A stretch of 64,000 nucleotides of DNA from Actinomycetes bacterium (GCA_023420415.1 JAEZWF010000040.1:62001-126000), one strand, 5' to 3'; positions 1 through 8,588 are shown, numbered from the stretch's first letter. The notes: a model not told the origin generated them from the letters alone. Translations and numbers: made by a program.

Positions 1-342
1 GCCCTCCCGCTCGTCGGCCGGAGGGAGCGCACCGTCTTCACCCGTGCGTTGCACCGTGAGGTCGACGTCTCCGCGCAGCCGGAAGACTGCGAGCACCACG
101 GCGAGTGCGATGACCACCTCGGCGGCGGCGATGGTGATGACGAAGAGCGTGAGCACGTTGCCGGCGTTCCAGCGGTCGCCGCCCGAGGCGCCGATGGTGA
201 CGAGCAGCAGGTTGGCGGCGTTGAGGACGAGCTCGACCCCGATGAGGACGAGGACGGCGTTGCGACGGGCGAGGATTCCGTAGGTGCCGAGTCCGGCGAG
301 GAGCGCGACCAGCAGGTAGGGACCGGTGAGGTGCAGGGTCAT
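1..342 (-). CDS. nuoK: NADH-quinone oxidoreductase subunit K, second copy (partial, runs off left edge)
   Basis: This is a small membrane subunit of the proton-pumping arm of complex I. The ATG at 342-340 overlaps the nuoJ stop as ATGA. The first 100 residues contain the three hydrophobic helices typical of NuoK and the family stretch ending in GVELVLNAANLL, with the conserved intramembrane Glu. After the last helix the frame stays open to base 1 as a charged tail (residues LTVQRTGEDGALPP), so it is somewhat longer than the usual 100 residues and its stop lies outside the window. It differs clearly from the nuoK at 28395-28694, so this is a paralogue. nuoL, M and N of this cluster would lie to the left; this is inference. 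Confidence 0.9.
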   Translation of the reverse strand, partial: MTLHLTGPYLLVALLAGLGTYGILARRNAVLVLIGVELVLNAANLLLVTIGASGGDRWNAGNVLTLFVITIAAAEVVIALAVVLAVFRLRGDVDLTVQRTGEDGALPPADEREG

Positions 343-860
343 CTCCGCCCCTCCCGCCCCGGCGCTCCCCCGACGAGACGCGAGACGGCGAGCGCGCCGA
401 CGAGGGAGACGAGCAGCAGCAGCGACAACAGCTCGAACGGCCAGACCCAGATGCCGAAGATGTCTTCCGCCAGCGAGACGTTCGGTGTCTCGCGGCGGCG
501 CACGACGCCGTCGGCCAACGGGAGCAGGGTGGCGGCGAGCAGGGCTGCGACGGCGGCGCCCAGCACTGCCGCAAGGACACGGTGCCCGCGACCGGTCGAC
601 AGCTCCCGGTTGGGGCCGATCGGGGCGCGGGTGAGCATCAGGGCGAAGAGCACCAGGACGACGATCGCGCCGACGTAGACGAGCAGCTGCACCAGCGCGA
701 CGAACTCGGCCCCGAGGACGAGGTAGCAGCCGGCGACGGCGCCGAGGCACACGACGAGCCACAGGGCCGCGTGCACGACGTGCCGGGTCGAGACCGCGAG
801 CAGTCCGCTGACGGCGGCGATGGCACCGACCGCCGCGAACGCGACGTCGAGGGCGGTCAT
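339..860 (-). CDS. nuoJ: NADH-quinone oxidoreductase subunit J, second copy
   Basis: The product is a 173-residue membrane subunit of complex I. The start ATG at 860-858 (MTALDVAF) overlaps the upstream nuoI stop as ATGA, which fixes it against the much longer open frame continuing upstream. Five hydrophobic segments are visible, with the NuoJ-typical stretch FVALVQLLVYVGAIVVLVLF around residues 50-70. The protein is shorter than the NuoJ at 28691-29461, which carries an added C-terminal tail. It lies between nuoI and nuoK in the canonical order H-I-J-K, so the four genes are almost certainly co-transcribed and translationally coupled. Confidence 0.92.
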   Translation of the reverse strand: MTALDVAFAAVGAIAAVSGLLAVSTRHVVHAALWLVVCLGAVAGCYLVLGAEFVALVQLLVYVGAIVVLVLFALMLTRAPIGPNRELSTGRGHRVLAAVLGAAVAALLAATLLPLADGVVRRRETPNVSLAEDIFGIWVWPFELLSLLLLVSLVGALAVSRLVGGAPGREGRR

Positions 861-1480
861 GCGTCCGGTTCCGTGGGCTTCGCGTCCTCGGCAGCAGGTC
901 GCTGGGGGCGCACGCGCGCGGGGCGGTCCTTGGCGACGAGCCGGGACGCACCACGGGCGGGCTTGTTCGTCGCGGCGATCTCGGCCGGGTCTGCAGACCT
1001 CTCGTCGAGCGGCGGAGGCGGAGGAACCGTCGGCATCCACTCGGCGAGGCGCTGCTTCTCGTGCAACAGGTCGCGGATGTCGAGCTCGGAGTACTCGAAC
1101 TCCGGGCTCCAGTGCAACGCGTCGAACGGGCACACCTCGATGCAGATGCCGCAGTACATGCACAGCGAGAAGTCGATGGCGAAGCGGTCGAGGACGTTGC
1201 GCTGCCGCTCGCGACCGCCCGGGGTGGTCGCGGGGATCGTCTCCTTGTGGGAGTCGATGTAGATGCACCAGTCCGGGCACTCGCGGGCGCACAGCATGCA
1301 GGAGGTGCAGTTCTCCTCGAGCAGCGCGATGACGCCGCGCGACCTCGGCGGGAGGGTCGGCGAGACGTCGGGGTACTCGGCGGTGTGGCTGGGGGTGGCG
1401 AGGGTGCGGGCCGTCGTGGCGAGTCCCTTGAGCAGGCCGGGTATGCCGGTGCCGCCAGTTCCCTTGTCACGCTTGCTCAT
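857..1480 (-). CDS. nuoI: NADH-quinone oxidoreductase subunit I, second copy (two 4Fe-4S clusters)
   Basis: The product is a 207-residue peripheral subunit that passes electrons through clusters N6a and N6b towards NuoB. Two ferredoxin-type motifs are visible: CTSCMLCARECP near residues 59-70 and CMYCGICIEVCP near residues 106-117. The ends are not typical of the family: about 40 N-terminal residues precede the first motif, and the C-terminal third is rich in proline and charge (PPPPPL onward). The ATG overlaps the nuoH stop and the stop overlaps the nuoJ start, both as ATGA. A second, distinct nuoI lies at 29538-30236. Confidence 0.93.
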   Translation of the reverse strand: MSKRDKGTGGTGIPGLLKGLATTARTLATPSHTAEYPDVSPTLPPRSRGVIALLEENCTSCMLCARECPDWCIYIDSHKETIPATTPGGRERQRNVLDRFAIDFSLCMYCGICIEVCPFDALHWSPEFEYSELDIRDLLHEKQRLAEWMPTVPPPPPLDERSADPAEIAATNKPARGASRLVAKDRPARVRPQRPAAEDAKPTEPDA

Positions 1481-2451
1481 TCGAACATCACCACCCCGAC
1501 TGCGGTGATCGCGAGCTGGGCCAGGGCCATCGGGACGAGCACCAGCCAGGCGAGCCGCTGGAGCTGGTCCTCGCGCATGCGGGGCCAGGCGACGCGCAAC
1601 CAGATGATGAGAACAGCGACGGCAAACCCCTTGAGCAGGGTCCACAGCCATCCCAGCTGGTCCTCCCACGGGCCCTGCCACCCGCCGAGGTAGAGAACCG
1701 CGAAGAGCAGCGACATCACGACGATCCCGGCATACTCCGACAGGAGGAAGAACGCGAACCGCAGCCCGGTGTACTCGGTGTAGGCGCCGAAGACGATCTC
1801 GGAGTCGGCCACCGGCATGTCGAACGGCGGCCGCTGCAGCTCGGCCACCCCGGCCACGAGGAAGACGAACGCTCCGGGCAGCTGCCAGAGCAGCCACCAC
1901 GGCTGCCAGTCGAGGGCGATGACGCTCAGCGAGAGCGTGCCTGCCGCCAGGCAGACACTCGCGACCGCCAGGACGAGGGGCAGCTCGTAGGCGAGCAGCT
2001 GGGCCGCCGAGCGCATGGCGCCCAGCAGTGAGTACTTGTTGGCGCTGGCCCAGCCCGCCATGAGGGTGCCGAGGATGCCGACGGCGGTGGCCGCGAGGAC
2101 GAACACGGCCGAGGCGTTGGTGGGGGCCGCCACGATGGTCGGCGACAGCGGAATCACCGCGAGGGCAACGAGATACGGCACCAGCGCGACTGCGGGGGCG
2201 AACCGGAAGACCGACCGGTCGGCGGCGGTCGGGGTGATGTCCTCCTTCTGCACGAACTTGACCCCGTCGGCGACCAGCTGGGCCCACCCGTGGAACCCGC
2301 CGGCATACATCGGGCCGAGTCGGCCCTGCATGTGGGCCATGACCTTGTGCTCGGTCTGACCGACGAGCAGCGGCAGCACGAGGAACGCGGCGAGCACGCC
2401 GACAGCGCGCAGGACCACCTCCCACGGTTGGGTGACCACAACCTCGCTCAT
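1477..2451 (-). CDS. nuoH: NADH-quinone oxidoreductase subunit H, second copy
   Basis: The product is a 324-residue membrane subunit that forms the quinone-binding junction between the two arms of complex I. About eight hydrophobic helices are seen, with family signatures GRLGPMYAGG, GVKFVQKEDI near residues 64-73 and the loop ELQRPPFDMPVADSEIVFG near residues 204-222. It is much shorter than the 472-residue NuoH at 30229-31647, which has an N-terminal lead and a long C-terminal tail. It is the first gene of the H-I-J-K block; nuoD, expected just upstream, is missing. No good ribosome site is seen before the ATG, so its expression after the operon was split is unclear. Confidence 0.93.
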   Translation of the reverse strand: MSEVVVTQPWEVVLRAVGVLAAFLVLPLLVGQTEHKVMAHMQGRLGPMYAGGFHGWAQLVADGVKFVQKEDITPTAADRSVFRFAPAVALVPYLVALAVIPLSPTIVAAPTNASAVFVLAATAVGILGTLMAGWASANKYSLLGAMRSAAQLLAYELPLVLAVASVCLAAGTLSLSVIALDWQPWWLLWQLPGAFVFLVAGVAELQRPPFDMPVADSEIVFGAYTEYTGLRFAFFLLSEYAGIVVMSLLFAVLYLGGWQGPWEDQLGWLWTLLKGFAVAVLIIWLRVAWPRMREDQLQRLAWLVLVPMALAQLAITAVGVVMFE

Positions 2452-2550
2452 CGGGGAGCAGCCTACTGATCCGGCACCTGAGGGCCACCGAAGGCCACGC
2501 CCCCCGTCGACGGCCCGCGCGTGGATCCGAAGCGGTCCGTCACGTGCTCA

Positions 2551-2609
2551 GTTTATGGGTTTAACATCGCGGGTCCGTCCGTGCTACGTTGCAGTTAATG
2601 CCTATAACT
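2551..2609. promoter_or_regulatory. Candidate TetR operators between nuoH and the MmpL gene
   Basis: Two AT-rich, dyad-symmetric sites stand out in an otherwise GC-rich region. One is GTTTATGGGTTTAAC at 2551-2565. The other is AGTTAATGCCTATAACT at 2593-2609, with perfect 5-base arms AGTTA/TAACT. They lie just upstream of the transporter start at 2628. A TetR-family gene follows the transporter, so binding by that regulator is a reasonable inference. No clear -35/-10 pair was found. Confidence 0.45.
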
Positions 2610-2627
2610 AGCGAAGGGACGACAGGC

Positions 2628-4856
2628 ATGTTCGCAGCACTTGCGAGGACCGTGCATCGGTGGCGGCTCGCCATTCTCGTGGCCTCCATCAGCCTCACGG
2701 TCGGCGCCAGCATTTGGGGTCCGGGCATCTTCCGCGAGGTGAGCACAGCCGGCAGCTTCACCGTGGAGGACAGCCAGAGCCACCAAGTGGCCCAACGCCT
2801 CTCGGAGGTTTTCCCCGAGAGCGACTATGACGTCATCGCCGTGGTCTCGCCCGATGCTGGCAAGGAGCCCGAGACCGACCTCAAGAGCGCGGTCAACTCC
2901 TACGTCGCCAGCGTCGACCGCGACCGCGTCTCGGGCATCGCCACACCCTGGGCGCTGCCAGTCCCCGGCGAACGCGACCCATCGGCAGGAGCCAACCCGC
3001 TGCTGAGTGAGGACGGGTCCAAGGCGCTTGTCCTCATGTCTCTGACTGGGGCCGAGCCGCAATCCCGCAACGACGACTTCGTGGCCTTGCGTGACAGCGT
3101 CAGGGTCCCCCGCGACTACGTTGTCAGCTACGCGGGAGCGGTCCCAACCGAGGAGGGCATCGGCGCCCAGACCAAAGCCGACGTGACCAAGGCCGAGATG
3201 CTCTCGATGCCTGTGCTCAGCGTGTTGCTCATCATCGTCTTCGGGAGCCTCACGTCCTCGCTCCTGCCCGTCCTCGTGGGAGGAGCTGCGACGGTGGGGT
3301 CGTTCGCCGCCCTCAGGCTCATAGCAGGAGTCACGGACGTGTCGATCTTCGCCATCACGATTTCGAGCATCTTGGCCCTCGTGCTTGCTGTGGACTACGG
3401 CCTCTTCATCGTGTCGCGGTACCGCGACGAACTGGCCCGCGGAAGGCGTGGGGTCGAGGCCCTGATCCCCACACTGCGGACGGCCGGCGAGACAGTGTGC
3501 GTGTCGGGCCTACTGGTCCTCGTCTCGCTGGGCGTACTCATGCTCTTTCCCCAGAACTTCCTGAAGTCGATGGCATTGGGCGGGATCGCGACCGTTCTGG
3601 TGGCGCTGCTGTTCGCCCTGGTCGTCCTGCCGGCATTCCTCGCCGTGCTCGGTCCGCGCATCGACAGCCTTCGCGTCCCGGGGCGGCGCCTCAAGCGGAG
3701 GCCGGAACGCACCTCGCCGGGGCTGCTGCACCGGGTCGCAGGAACGGTGATGCGCCGCCCGGTCCTGTTCGTGGCGCTCACCCTCGCCGTGCTCGTGCCG
3801 CTGGCGGCTCCGGCCCTCCAACTACGCCTTGGCAGCGTCGACCACAGGGTCCTTCCACCCGACCACTCCGTTGCGCGAACCGCCGAGCTGATCAACAAGG
3901 AGTTCCCCGGGGTCCCCCAGCAACCCGTCAACGTGCTCGTCGAGGGAGCGCCGACCTCCCTCGCGGCCTACCTCGACGAAGTCGACGCCCTGCCCGGAGT
4001 CGAGTCCGTGCGGGCCACCGGCGTGAGTGGGTCGACCACACGTCTCGAGGTGGTCCTGACCGACGACTGGCAGTCGGACTCGGCTGTCGACGTCGTCAAG
4101 GGGATCCGTGGTCTGCCCACGCCGGCCGATGCCCGCGTTTCCGTGGGTGGAATGACTGCCGAGATGGTGGACCAGAACCAAGCCATTGCCCAGACCGCAC
4201 CGAAGGCACTCGGAATCCTGTTGGTCAGCATGCTCCTCCTGCTCGGATTCGCATTCCAGTCCGTCGTGCTCCCCCTCAAAGCCGTCCTGATGAACCTGCT
4301 GTCCGTCGGCGCCGCCCTCGGCGTGATGGTGTGGATCTTCCAGCAGGGTCACTTGGCCGAACTGCTGGGGTTCACTGCGACCGGAACTCTCGACCCGTCG
4401 AACCTGATCCTGGTCTTCTGCCTGCTGTTCGGGCTGTCCATGGACTACGAAGTGTTCATGCTGTCGAGGGTCAAGGAGGAGTACGACGCCACACAGGACA
4501 ACCGGCACTCCGTGGCCACCGGCCTGCAGGCGACCGGTAGCATCATCACAGCGGCGGCCGGGTTGCTGCTCGTCGTGGTGGGCGCGTTCTCGTTCTCCGG
4601 GATTGCCTTCATCAAGATGATCGGCGTGGGGATGATCACCGCCATCGTGATCGACGTCCTGGTCATCCGAGGTCTGCTGGTCCCGGCAACCATGCGACTC
4701 TTCGGCGACCTCAACTGGTGGCCCGGCCATCGCGGACGTCGGGGACTTGGCCGACACCTGACGGCATCTCCTACGCGCCGGGAGCCCGGGCCGACAGCAG
4801 CCGTCGCGGACGTAGACGAGCGCAGGCCGGACCAGCTCGTGCGGAGCCGGCACTGA
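2628..4856 (+). CDS. MmpL/RND-superfamily transporter
   Basis: The product is a 742-residue inner-membrane exporter of the MmpL type; such proteins move lipids, siderophores or drugs using the proton gradient. One helix lies near residue 15, an extracytoplasmic domain of about 150 residues follows, then two blocks of helices. The proton-relay Asp-Tyr motif appears in both halves, as AVDYGLFIVSRYRDE and GLSMDYEVFMLSR. The chosen ATG has GAAGGGA about 9 bases upstream; a TTG at 2589 and an ATG at 2598 in frame are less likely. It is followed by a tetR gene and lies on the opposite strand within the split second nuo cluster. The substrate cannot be told. Average length is normal, with no sign of decay. 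Confidence 0.9.
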   Translation: MFAALARTVHRWRLAILVASISLTVGASIWGPGIFREVSTAGSFTVEDSQSHQVAQRLSEVFPESDYDVIAVVSPDAGKEPETDLKSAVNSYVASVDRDRVSGIATPWALPVPGERDPSAGANPLLSEDGSKALVLMSLTGAEPQSRNDDFVALRDSVRVPRDYVVSYAGAVPTEEGIGAQTKADVTKAEMLSMPVLSVLLIIVFGSLTSSLLPVLVGGAATVGSFAALRLIAGVTDVSIFAITISSILALVLAVDYGLFIVSRYRDELARGRRGVEALIPTLRTAGETVCVSGLLVLVSLGVLMLFPQNFLKSMALGGIATVLVALLFALVVLPAFLAVLGPRIDSLRVPGRRLKRRPERTSPGLLHRVAGTVMRRPVLFVALTLAVLVPLAAPALQLRLGSVDHRVLPPDHSVARTAELINKEFPGVPQQPVNVLVEGAPTSLAAYLDEVDALPGVESVRATGVSGSTTRLEVVLTDDWQSDSAVDVVKGIRGLPTPADARVSVGGMTAEMVDQNQAIAQTAPKALGILLVSMLLLLGFAFQSVVLPLKAVLMNLLSVGAALGVMVWIFQQGHLAELLGFTATGTLDPSNLILVFCLLFGLSMDYEVFMLSRVKEEYDATQDNRHSVATGLQATGSIITAAAGLLLVVVGAFSFSGIAFIKMIGVGMITAIVIDVLVIRGLLVPATMRLFGDLNWWPGHRGRRGLGRHLTASPTRREPGPTAAVADVDERRPDQLVRSRH

Positions 4857-4916
4857 GGGATCTCCCCCACGTACCAAGCCGGCTCTGCAGCCGCGGACCT
4901 GAGTAGAGTCGCCGCC

Positions 4917-5618
4917 ATGCCCGAATCCCGGACACAGCGCAGGTCGGGTGAAGGACTGTCCCGGGCCAAGGTCATCGCGACGGCATTGACCCTGTTGCAT
5001 GACAAGGGCATCGATGCCGTCTCGATCAGCGGCATCGGCCGTGAGCTCGGAGTCAGCGGCCCGGCGCTCTATCGACACTTCGCAAACCTGACCGAGATCA
5101 TCGACCACGTTGTCGGTCGCCTCTACGACGACGCCAGCGAGGCACTGCTGAAGGCGGCCACCAATGTGCCGGCCCAGCAACGACTGTTCGTCCTGTCCAG
5201 GGCACTTCGGGCCTGGGCTCTGGAGAACCGCCGCGAGTTTCAACTGCTGTTCAACTCGCCCGTCGAGCCGAAGGTGTGGTCCAAGACGAATCCGGCCCAC
5301 GTGGCGGGTCGACGGTTCGGCGGCCTCTTCCTGAGCGCCTTCAGCGAGCTGCAGCCGGGACGGACCACAACGCGCACGACGATCGAGCTCGACCCGCGAA
5401 CCACGACCGATCTCAAGCGGTATGCGCAGTGGGCAGACGTGGACCTGTCGTCCAACGACCTCGCCTACTTCCTCGAGGCCTGGGTCCAGATCTACGGGCA
5501 CGTCGTCATGGAGGCGTTGGGACAGCTGTCCTACGCCATGACGGACATGTCGAGTTTGCTCGAGGTGTGCCTGCGCAGGATCGCCGAGGACCTCGATGTG
5601 CCCTACGCCCCACCATGA
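4917..5618 (+). CDS. TetR-family transcriptional regulator
   Basis: The product is a 233-residue repressor-type protein. Residues 15-62 form the TetR helix-turn-helix (IGRELGVSGPALYRHFANLTEI). The C-terminal half has the AWVQIYGHVVMEALGQL segment seen in actinobacterial TetR proteins with a WHG-type ligand domain. The ATG is preceded by TAGAGT at 4904-4909, 7 bases away, so the transcript may be leaderless and independent of the transporter. The gene converges on nuoC with 8 bases between the stops. It probably controls the adjacent MmpL gene through the dyads at 2551-2609; that is inference. Confidence 0.88.
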   Translation: MPESRTQRRSGEGLSRAKVIATALTLLHDKGIDAVSISGIGRELGVSGPALYRHFANLTEIIDHVVGRLYDDASEALLKAATNVPAQQRLFVLSRALRAWALENRREFQLLFNSPVEPKVWSKTNPAHVAGRRFGGLFLSAFSELQPGRTTTRTTIELDPRTTTDLKRYAQWADVDLSSNDLAYFLEAWVQIYGHVVMEALGQLSYAMTDMSSLLEVCLRRIAEDLDVPYAPP

Positions 5619-5626
5619 TGAGCCCC

Positions 5627-6175
5627 TCAGCGGGGTCCCCACTGGGGGTCGGGTATGCCGGGTGCGCTGACTCGGCGTCGGCCGGTGGGCCTGGCGTGGA
5701 CATCGCCGGACTCGCCGGGCTCCTTCGCGCCGGGCCAGGGCTTGGAGGCGCGAGCAGCGAGGACGAACGACTTGCGCAACGGCGTGCCCTCGAACCCGTC
5801 AGGCAGCAACAGCGGCCGCAAACCCAAGCCGGTGCCGTCGTCGAAGCCGTCGAACTCGATGCCGAACATCTCGTGGGTCTCGCGCTCGTGCCAGGCCGCC
5901 CCCGGGAAGAGTTCGGTGAGGCTGTCGACCGTCGACCCCTCAGGGAGTCGGGCGCGAATCAGCCTGTGACGCAATGCTTTCGGCGTGCGGATGTCGATGA
6001 GGTGGCACACGAGGTCGAAACCGGGGTCGTCCTCGCGGTCGGTCTCGTCGACTGCGGTCAGCCAGTCGAAGAAGGTGAAGCCTTCGGCCCGCAGTGCCTC
6101 CACCGCCGCGCGCCACTCGGCCGGAGTGACCTCGACGCGCTCGTCCGCGGCGGGGCGGCCGACGTCTTCCGTCAT
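5627..6175 (-). CDS. nuoC: NADH-quinone oxidoreductase subunit C, second copy
   Basis: The product is a 182-residue peripheral subunit of the connecting module. The family signature WHERETHEMFGIEFDGFDD is present near residues 103-121, followed by LRPLLLPDGFEGTPLRKSF. The ATG overlaps the nuoB stop (ATGA). It lacks the long N-terminal extension of the other NuoC at 37724-38623. In nuo operons nuoD follows directly, but here the stop lies 8 bases from the convergent end of a tetR gene and no nuoD remains on this side. Confidence 0.92.
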   Translation of the reverse strand: MTEDVGRPAADERVEVTPAEWRAAVEALRAEGFTFFDWLTAVDETDREDDPGFDLVCHLIDIRTPKALRHRLIRARLPEGSTVDSLTELFPGAAWHERETHEMFGIEFDGFDDGTGLGLRPLLLPDGFEGTPLRKSFVLAARASKPWPGAKEPGESGDVHARPTGRRRVSAPGIPDPQWGPR

Positions 6176-6762
6176 GACGCCCCACCCTCGGCGGGCGGTG
6201 GGATGAGGTCCCGGGTCAGCTCCGCTGACGCGGCGGTGCGGTGCCCGGCATACTTGGCACGAATCCCCTTGGTGCTCAAGGACTCCGTGGCGATCTTCTC
6301 CTGGAGACGGATGATGCCCTGCAGCAGGGCCTCGGGCCGCGGCGGGCAGCCCGGCACGTAGACGTCGACCGGGATGATCGAGTCGACCCCCTTGGTGACG
6401 CAGTAGGAGTCCCAGTAGGGCCCGCCGGAGTTGGAGCAGGCGCCGAACGAGATGACGTACTTCGGCTCGGGCATCTGGTCGTAGAGGCGACGCACGGCCG
6501 GCGCCATCTTGTCGGTCACCGTCCCGCTGACGACCATGAGGTCGGCCTGGCGTGGACCGGGGGCGAACGGGATCACGCCGAGTCGGATGAAGTCGTGGCG
6601 CGCCATCGACGCGGCGATGAACTCGATGGCGCAGCAGGCCAATCCGAAGTTGAAGACCCACAGGGAGTAGCGGCGCCCCCAGTTGAGGACGACCTTCACC
6701 GGCGTGGGTGCGATGTCCTGGCCCAGCCCGACCCGGGGCAGCGGGAGGTCGACCTGTGCCAC
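6172..6762 (-). CDS. nuoB: NADH-quinone oxidoreductase subunit B, second copy (cluster N2)
   Basis: The product is a 196-residue subunit carrying cluster N2, the last iron-sulfur cluster before quinone. The ligands are visible: the tandem Cys pair in GLACCAIEF, one Cys in GACSNSGG and one in PGCPPRPEALL. The gene lies one base after the nuoA stop and overlaps nuoC. It is clearly different in sequence from the nuoB at 38623-39273, which excludes a recent duplication. Confidence 0.94.
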   Translation of the reverse strand: MAQVDLPLPRVGLGQDIAPTPVKVVLNWGRRYSLWVFNFGLACCAIEFIAASMARHDFIRLGVIPFAPGPRQADLMVVSGTVTDKMAPAVRRLYDQMPEPKYVISFGACSNSGGPYWDSYCVTKGVDSIIPVDVYVPGCPPRPEALLQGIIRLQEKIATESLSTKGIRAKYAGHRTAASAELTRDLIPPPAEGGAS

Positions 6763-6763
6763 G

Positions 6764-7123
6764 TCAGACCCACCTCAGCAGACCACGACGGCCCGCGTGG
6801 ACGAGCCCCACGAGCAGGACCCCCACGAAGACGGCGATCTCGACCAGTGAGACCGCGCCGAGGTGCGAGCTGCGCACCACCAGCGCCCAGGGGAACAGGT
6901 AGACGGCGTCGACCGCGAAGATGACGTAGAGGAAGGCGTAGACGAAGTAGCGCACCTGGGTCTGCGCCCAGTCGACGCCCACGGGATCCACACCCGACTC
7001 GTAGGTGGTCAGCTTCGCCCGGGTCGGCGCCCTGGGCGCGAGCACCGCACGCGCCCCCATCGCAGCCACGAACAGCAGCAGGCCGACCACGACCACTGCG
7101 GCGATGACGACGTAGGGCGACAC
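6764..7123 (-). CDS. nuoA: NADH-quinone oxidoreductase subunit A, second copy
   Basis: The product is a 119-residue, three-helix membrane subunit. The family pattern KLTTYESGVDPVGVDWAQTQVRYFVYAFLYVIFAVDAVYLFPWA is partly visible, with the conserved YE(S/C)G loop and the DxE/D-type helix. GTG at 7123-7121 is chosen because TAGGCT lies 7 bases upstream, which looks like a leaderless promoter, and because the family starts about here. The same frame runs upstream without a stop into the frameshifted membrane gene, which can mislead automatic callers into a 392-residue fusion. Confidence 0.88.
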   Translation of the reverse strand: MSPYVVIAAVVVVGLLLFVAAMGARAVLAPRAPTRAKLTTYESGVDPVGVDWAQTQVRYFVYAFLYVIFAVDAVYLFPWALVVRSSHLGAVSLVEIAVFVGVLLVGLVHAGRRGLLRWV

Positions 7124-7167
7124 GTCCGGCAGCCTAGTGGCGATGGGCGTTGCGTGGCCCGACCGGC

Positions 7168-7942
7168 TCAGTGGGGCTTGCCACGCGCGAGCGCAGCCGG
7201 GTCGGGTTGGGACGGACGGCCACCGATGAAGTCGTCCCACCGTTGCCGCACCGGCCCCCACCGCTTCTCGAACTCTGCATCCCTGCGCGCAGCGTGCGCC
7301 ACCCGAGCCGGCGAGTAGAACCAGCGCGCCCACGGCGAGTGGGGCCGCGAGTCTCGCCGCGGCATACCAGGCAATGGGCGCGGCGAACGTCCCGATGACG
7401 GCCGTCGGGAACTTGCCCTTGAGCGCGACCACGGCCACGAGCAGGAAGTGCACAACCAACGCTCCGGTGACACCGAGCCGCACGTACCGCGTGGTGTCGC
7501 TGAGCCCCGGCACCTCGGTGGGTGAGACTCCCACCACGGCGAGGCCGACACATGCGGCGACGAGGGTGACGACGTTGACCGACAGCTGTCCCTCCTGGCT
7601 CCAGTAGACGTCCTGGAGGTGGAAGATCATCGCGAACTCGTCGAGGACCAGCGACGCGCCGATCCCGATGACCGCCGCGGCGATGTAGTCCAACGGCGCC
7701 CGCCCGTCGGCACCCACGGCCGTGAAGGCGCCGGTCACCAACAGGATCGTTCCGGGCGTCGAGTGGTGCAGGTGGGTGCCGCCGCTGCTCATGTTGTGGA
7801 ACGGGCCGCGCCCCGCCCGGATGAGCCGGGTGATCGTGCGGGTCGCGAGGAACGTCACGACGAAGGCCACGAACGCCAGCAACAGCGGCCCCTTGTGACC
7901 GCCGACGACCTCGTCATGCCACCACGTGGCGAGCCAGTCCAT
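7168..7942 (-). pseudogene. Conserved actinobacterial membrane protein, one-base frameshift
   Basis: The first 200 codons (MDWLATWWHDEVV onward) encode about six hydrophobic segments with a THLHHSTPG loop and a DEFAMIFHLQDVYW stretch. The reading frame then loses sense. The natural-looking end, SPWARWFYSPARVAHAARR through RWDDFIGG and a stop at 7168, lies in another frame. Adding one base in the GGGG run at 7341-7344 (plus strand) joins the two parts smoothly into a protein of about 258 residues. This is either a real mutation or a sequencing error in a homopolymer. The function is unknown. The ATG overlaps the stop of the acetyltransferase gene. Confidence 0.75.
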
Positions 7943-8487
7943 CAGCTGAGCCGCTCGAACGCGGGCGCGTAGCGGAACGCACCGCCCGGTCCGCCCGCCC
8001 AGGCGTCGAGGCGGCGGAGCATGAAGTAGTCACGCCCCCAGTCCTGCGGAGGGGTCACGTCGTGGTCGACCGCTGCCTCGAACCCGAACCGCGGGTAGTA
8101 GTCGCGGTGCCCCAGGAGGACGACACCGCGCAGGTGCATCGCGTCGGCTGCGGCCAGAGTCGCGTGCATGAGAGCGGACCCGACGCCGCCCCTCTGGTGC
8201 TGCGGGTCGACGCCGATGGGGCCCAACCCCACGACCTCGCCCGACCGCCCGTCGAGCGTTGCGTAGCTCATGGCGACGTGGCCGACGACGGTGCCGTCCG
8301 CATTCTCGGCGACGAGGGTCAGCTCGGCCACGAGGTCGCCGTCGGCGCGCAGCTCGTCGACGAGGGTCGCCTCGAGGAGACCGTCGGAGGCAGGGCGGCC
8401 GTCATCGGTGGGGCCGTGGGTGAAGGCGGCGCGGTGGAGGGTGCGGATGGCGTCGTGGTCGGCGGCGGCTTCGCGTCGGATGAGCAC
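7942..8487 (-). CDS. GNAT-family N-acetyltransferase
   Basis: The product is a 181-residue acetyl-CoA-dependent acetyltransferase of unknown substrate. The GNAT core is visible: VGHVAMSYATLDGRSGEVVGLGPIGVDPQHQRGGVGSALM holds strand 4 and the acetyl-CoA loop (Q-R-G-G-V-G-S-A), then GHRDYYPRFGFEAA. The YYPRFGF ending is typical of the YhbS-like branch. GTG at 8487 is chosen because TACCCT lies 6 bases upstream, the same layout as at several other leaderless starts here. Its stop overlaps the start of the membrane gene. Confidence 0.85.
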   Translation of the reverse strand: MLIRREAAADHDAIRTLHRAAFTHGPTDDGRPASDGLLEATLVDELRADGDLVAELTLVAENADGTVVGHVAMSYATLDGRSGEVVGLGPIGVDPQHQRGGVGSALMHATLAAADAMHLRGVVLLGHRDYYPRFGFEAAVDHDVTPPQDWGRDYFMLRRLDAWAGGPGGAFRYAPAFERLS

Positions 8488-8556
8488 GGCCCGAGGGTAT
8501 GACGCGTGGCCGGGTCGGCGCTGCGGCTTCCGGCCTGCGGGCGCTCTCCTGTGCCC

Positions 8557-8588
8557 GCGTGAACGGCTGCTCTGGCAACCGTTCACGC
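8557..8588. terminator. Hairpin at the 3' end of the hydrolase gene
   Basis: There is a perfect 10-base stem, GCGTGAACGG and CCGTTCACGC, with a 12-base loop. One arm contains the hydrolase stop codon. There is no T-tract, so terminator function is inferred from position only. Confidence 0.5.

Noticed and set aside
2463..2554. A leftover nuoD 3' end upstream of nuoH
   Set aside because: The frame ending at 2463 (STGGVAFGGPQVPDQ) does not resemble the NuoD ending (DPVMGGVDR).
3822..5642. A 606-codon open frame opposite the MmpL and tetR genes
   Set aside because: Its residues are the Arg/His/Gly/Asp-rich mix of antisense frames; the other strand encodes recognisable proteins.
6764..7942. A real fusion of a membrane protein with NuoA
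   Set aside because: The junction region is nonsense, the proper end of the membrane protein exists in another frame, and NuoA has its own promoter-like box and start.
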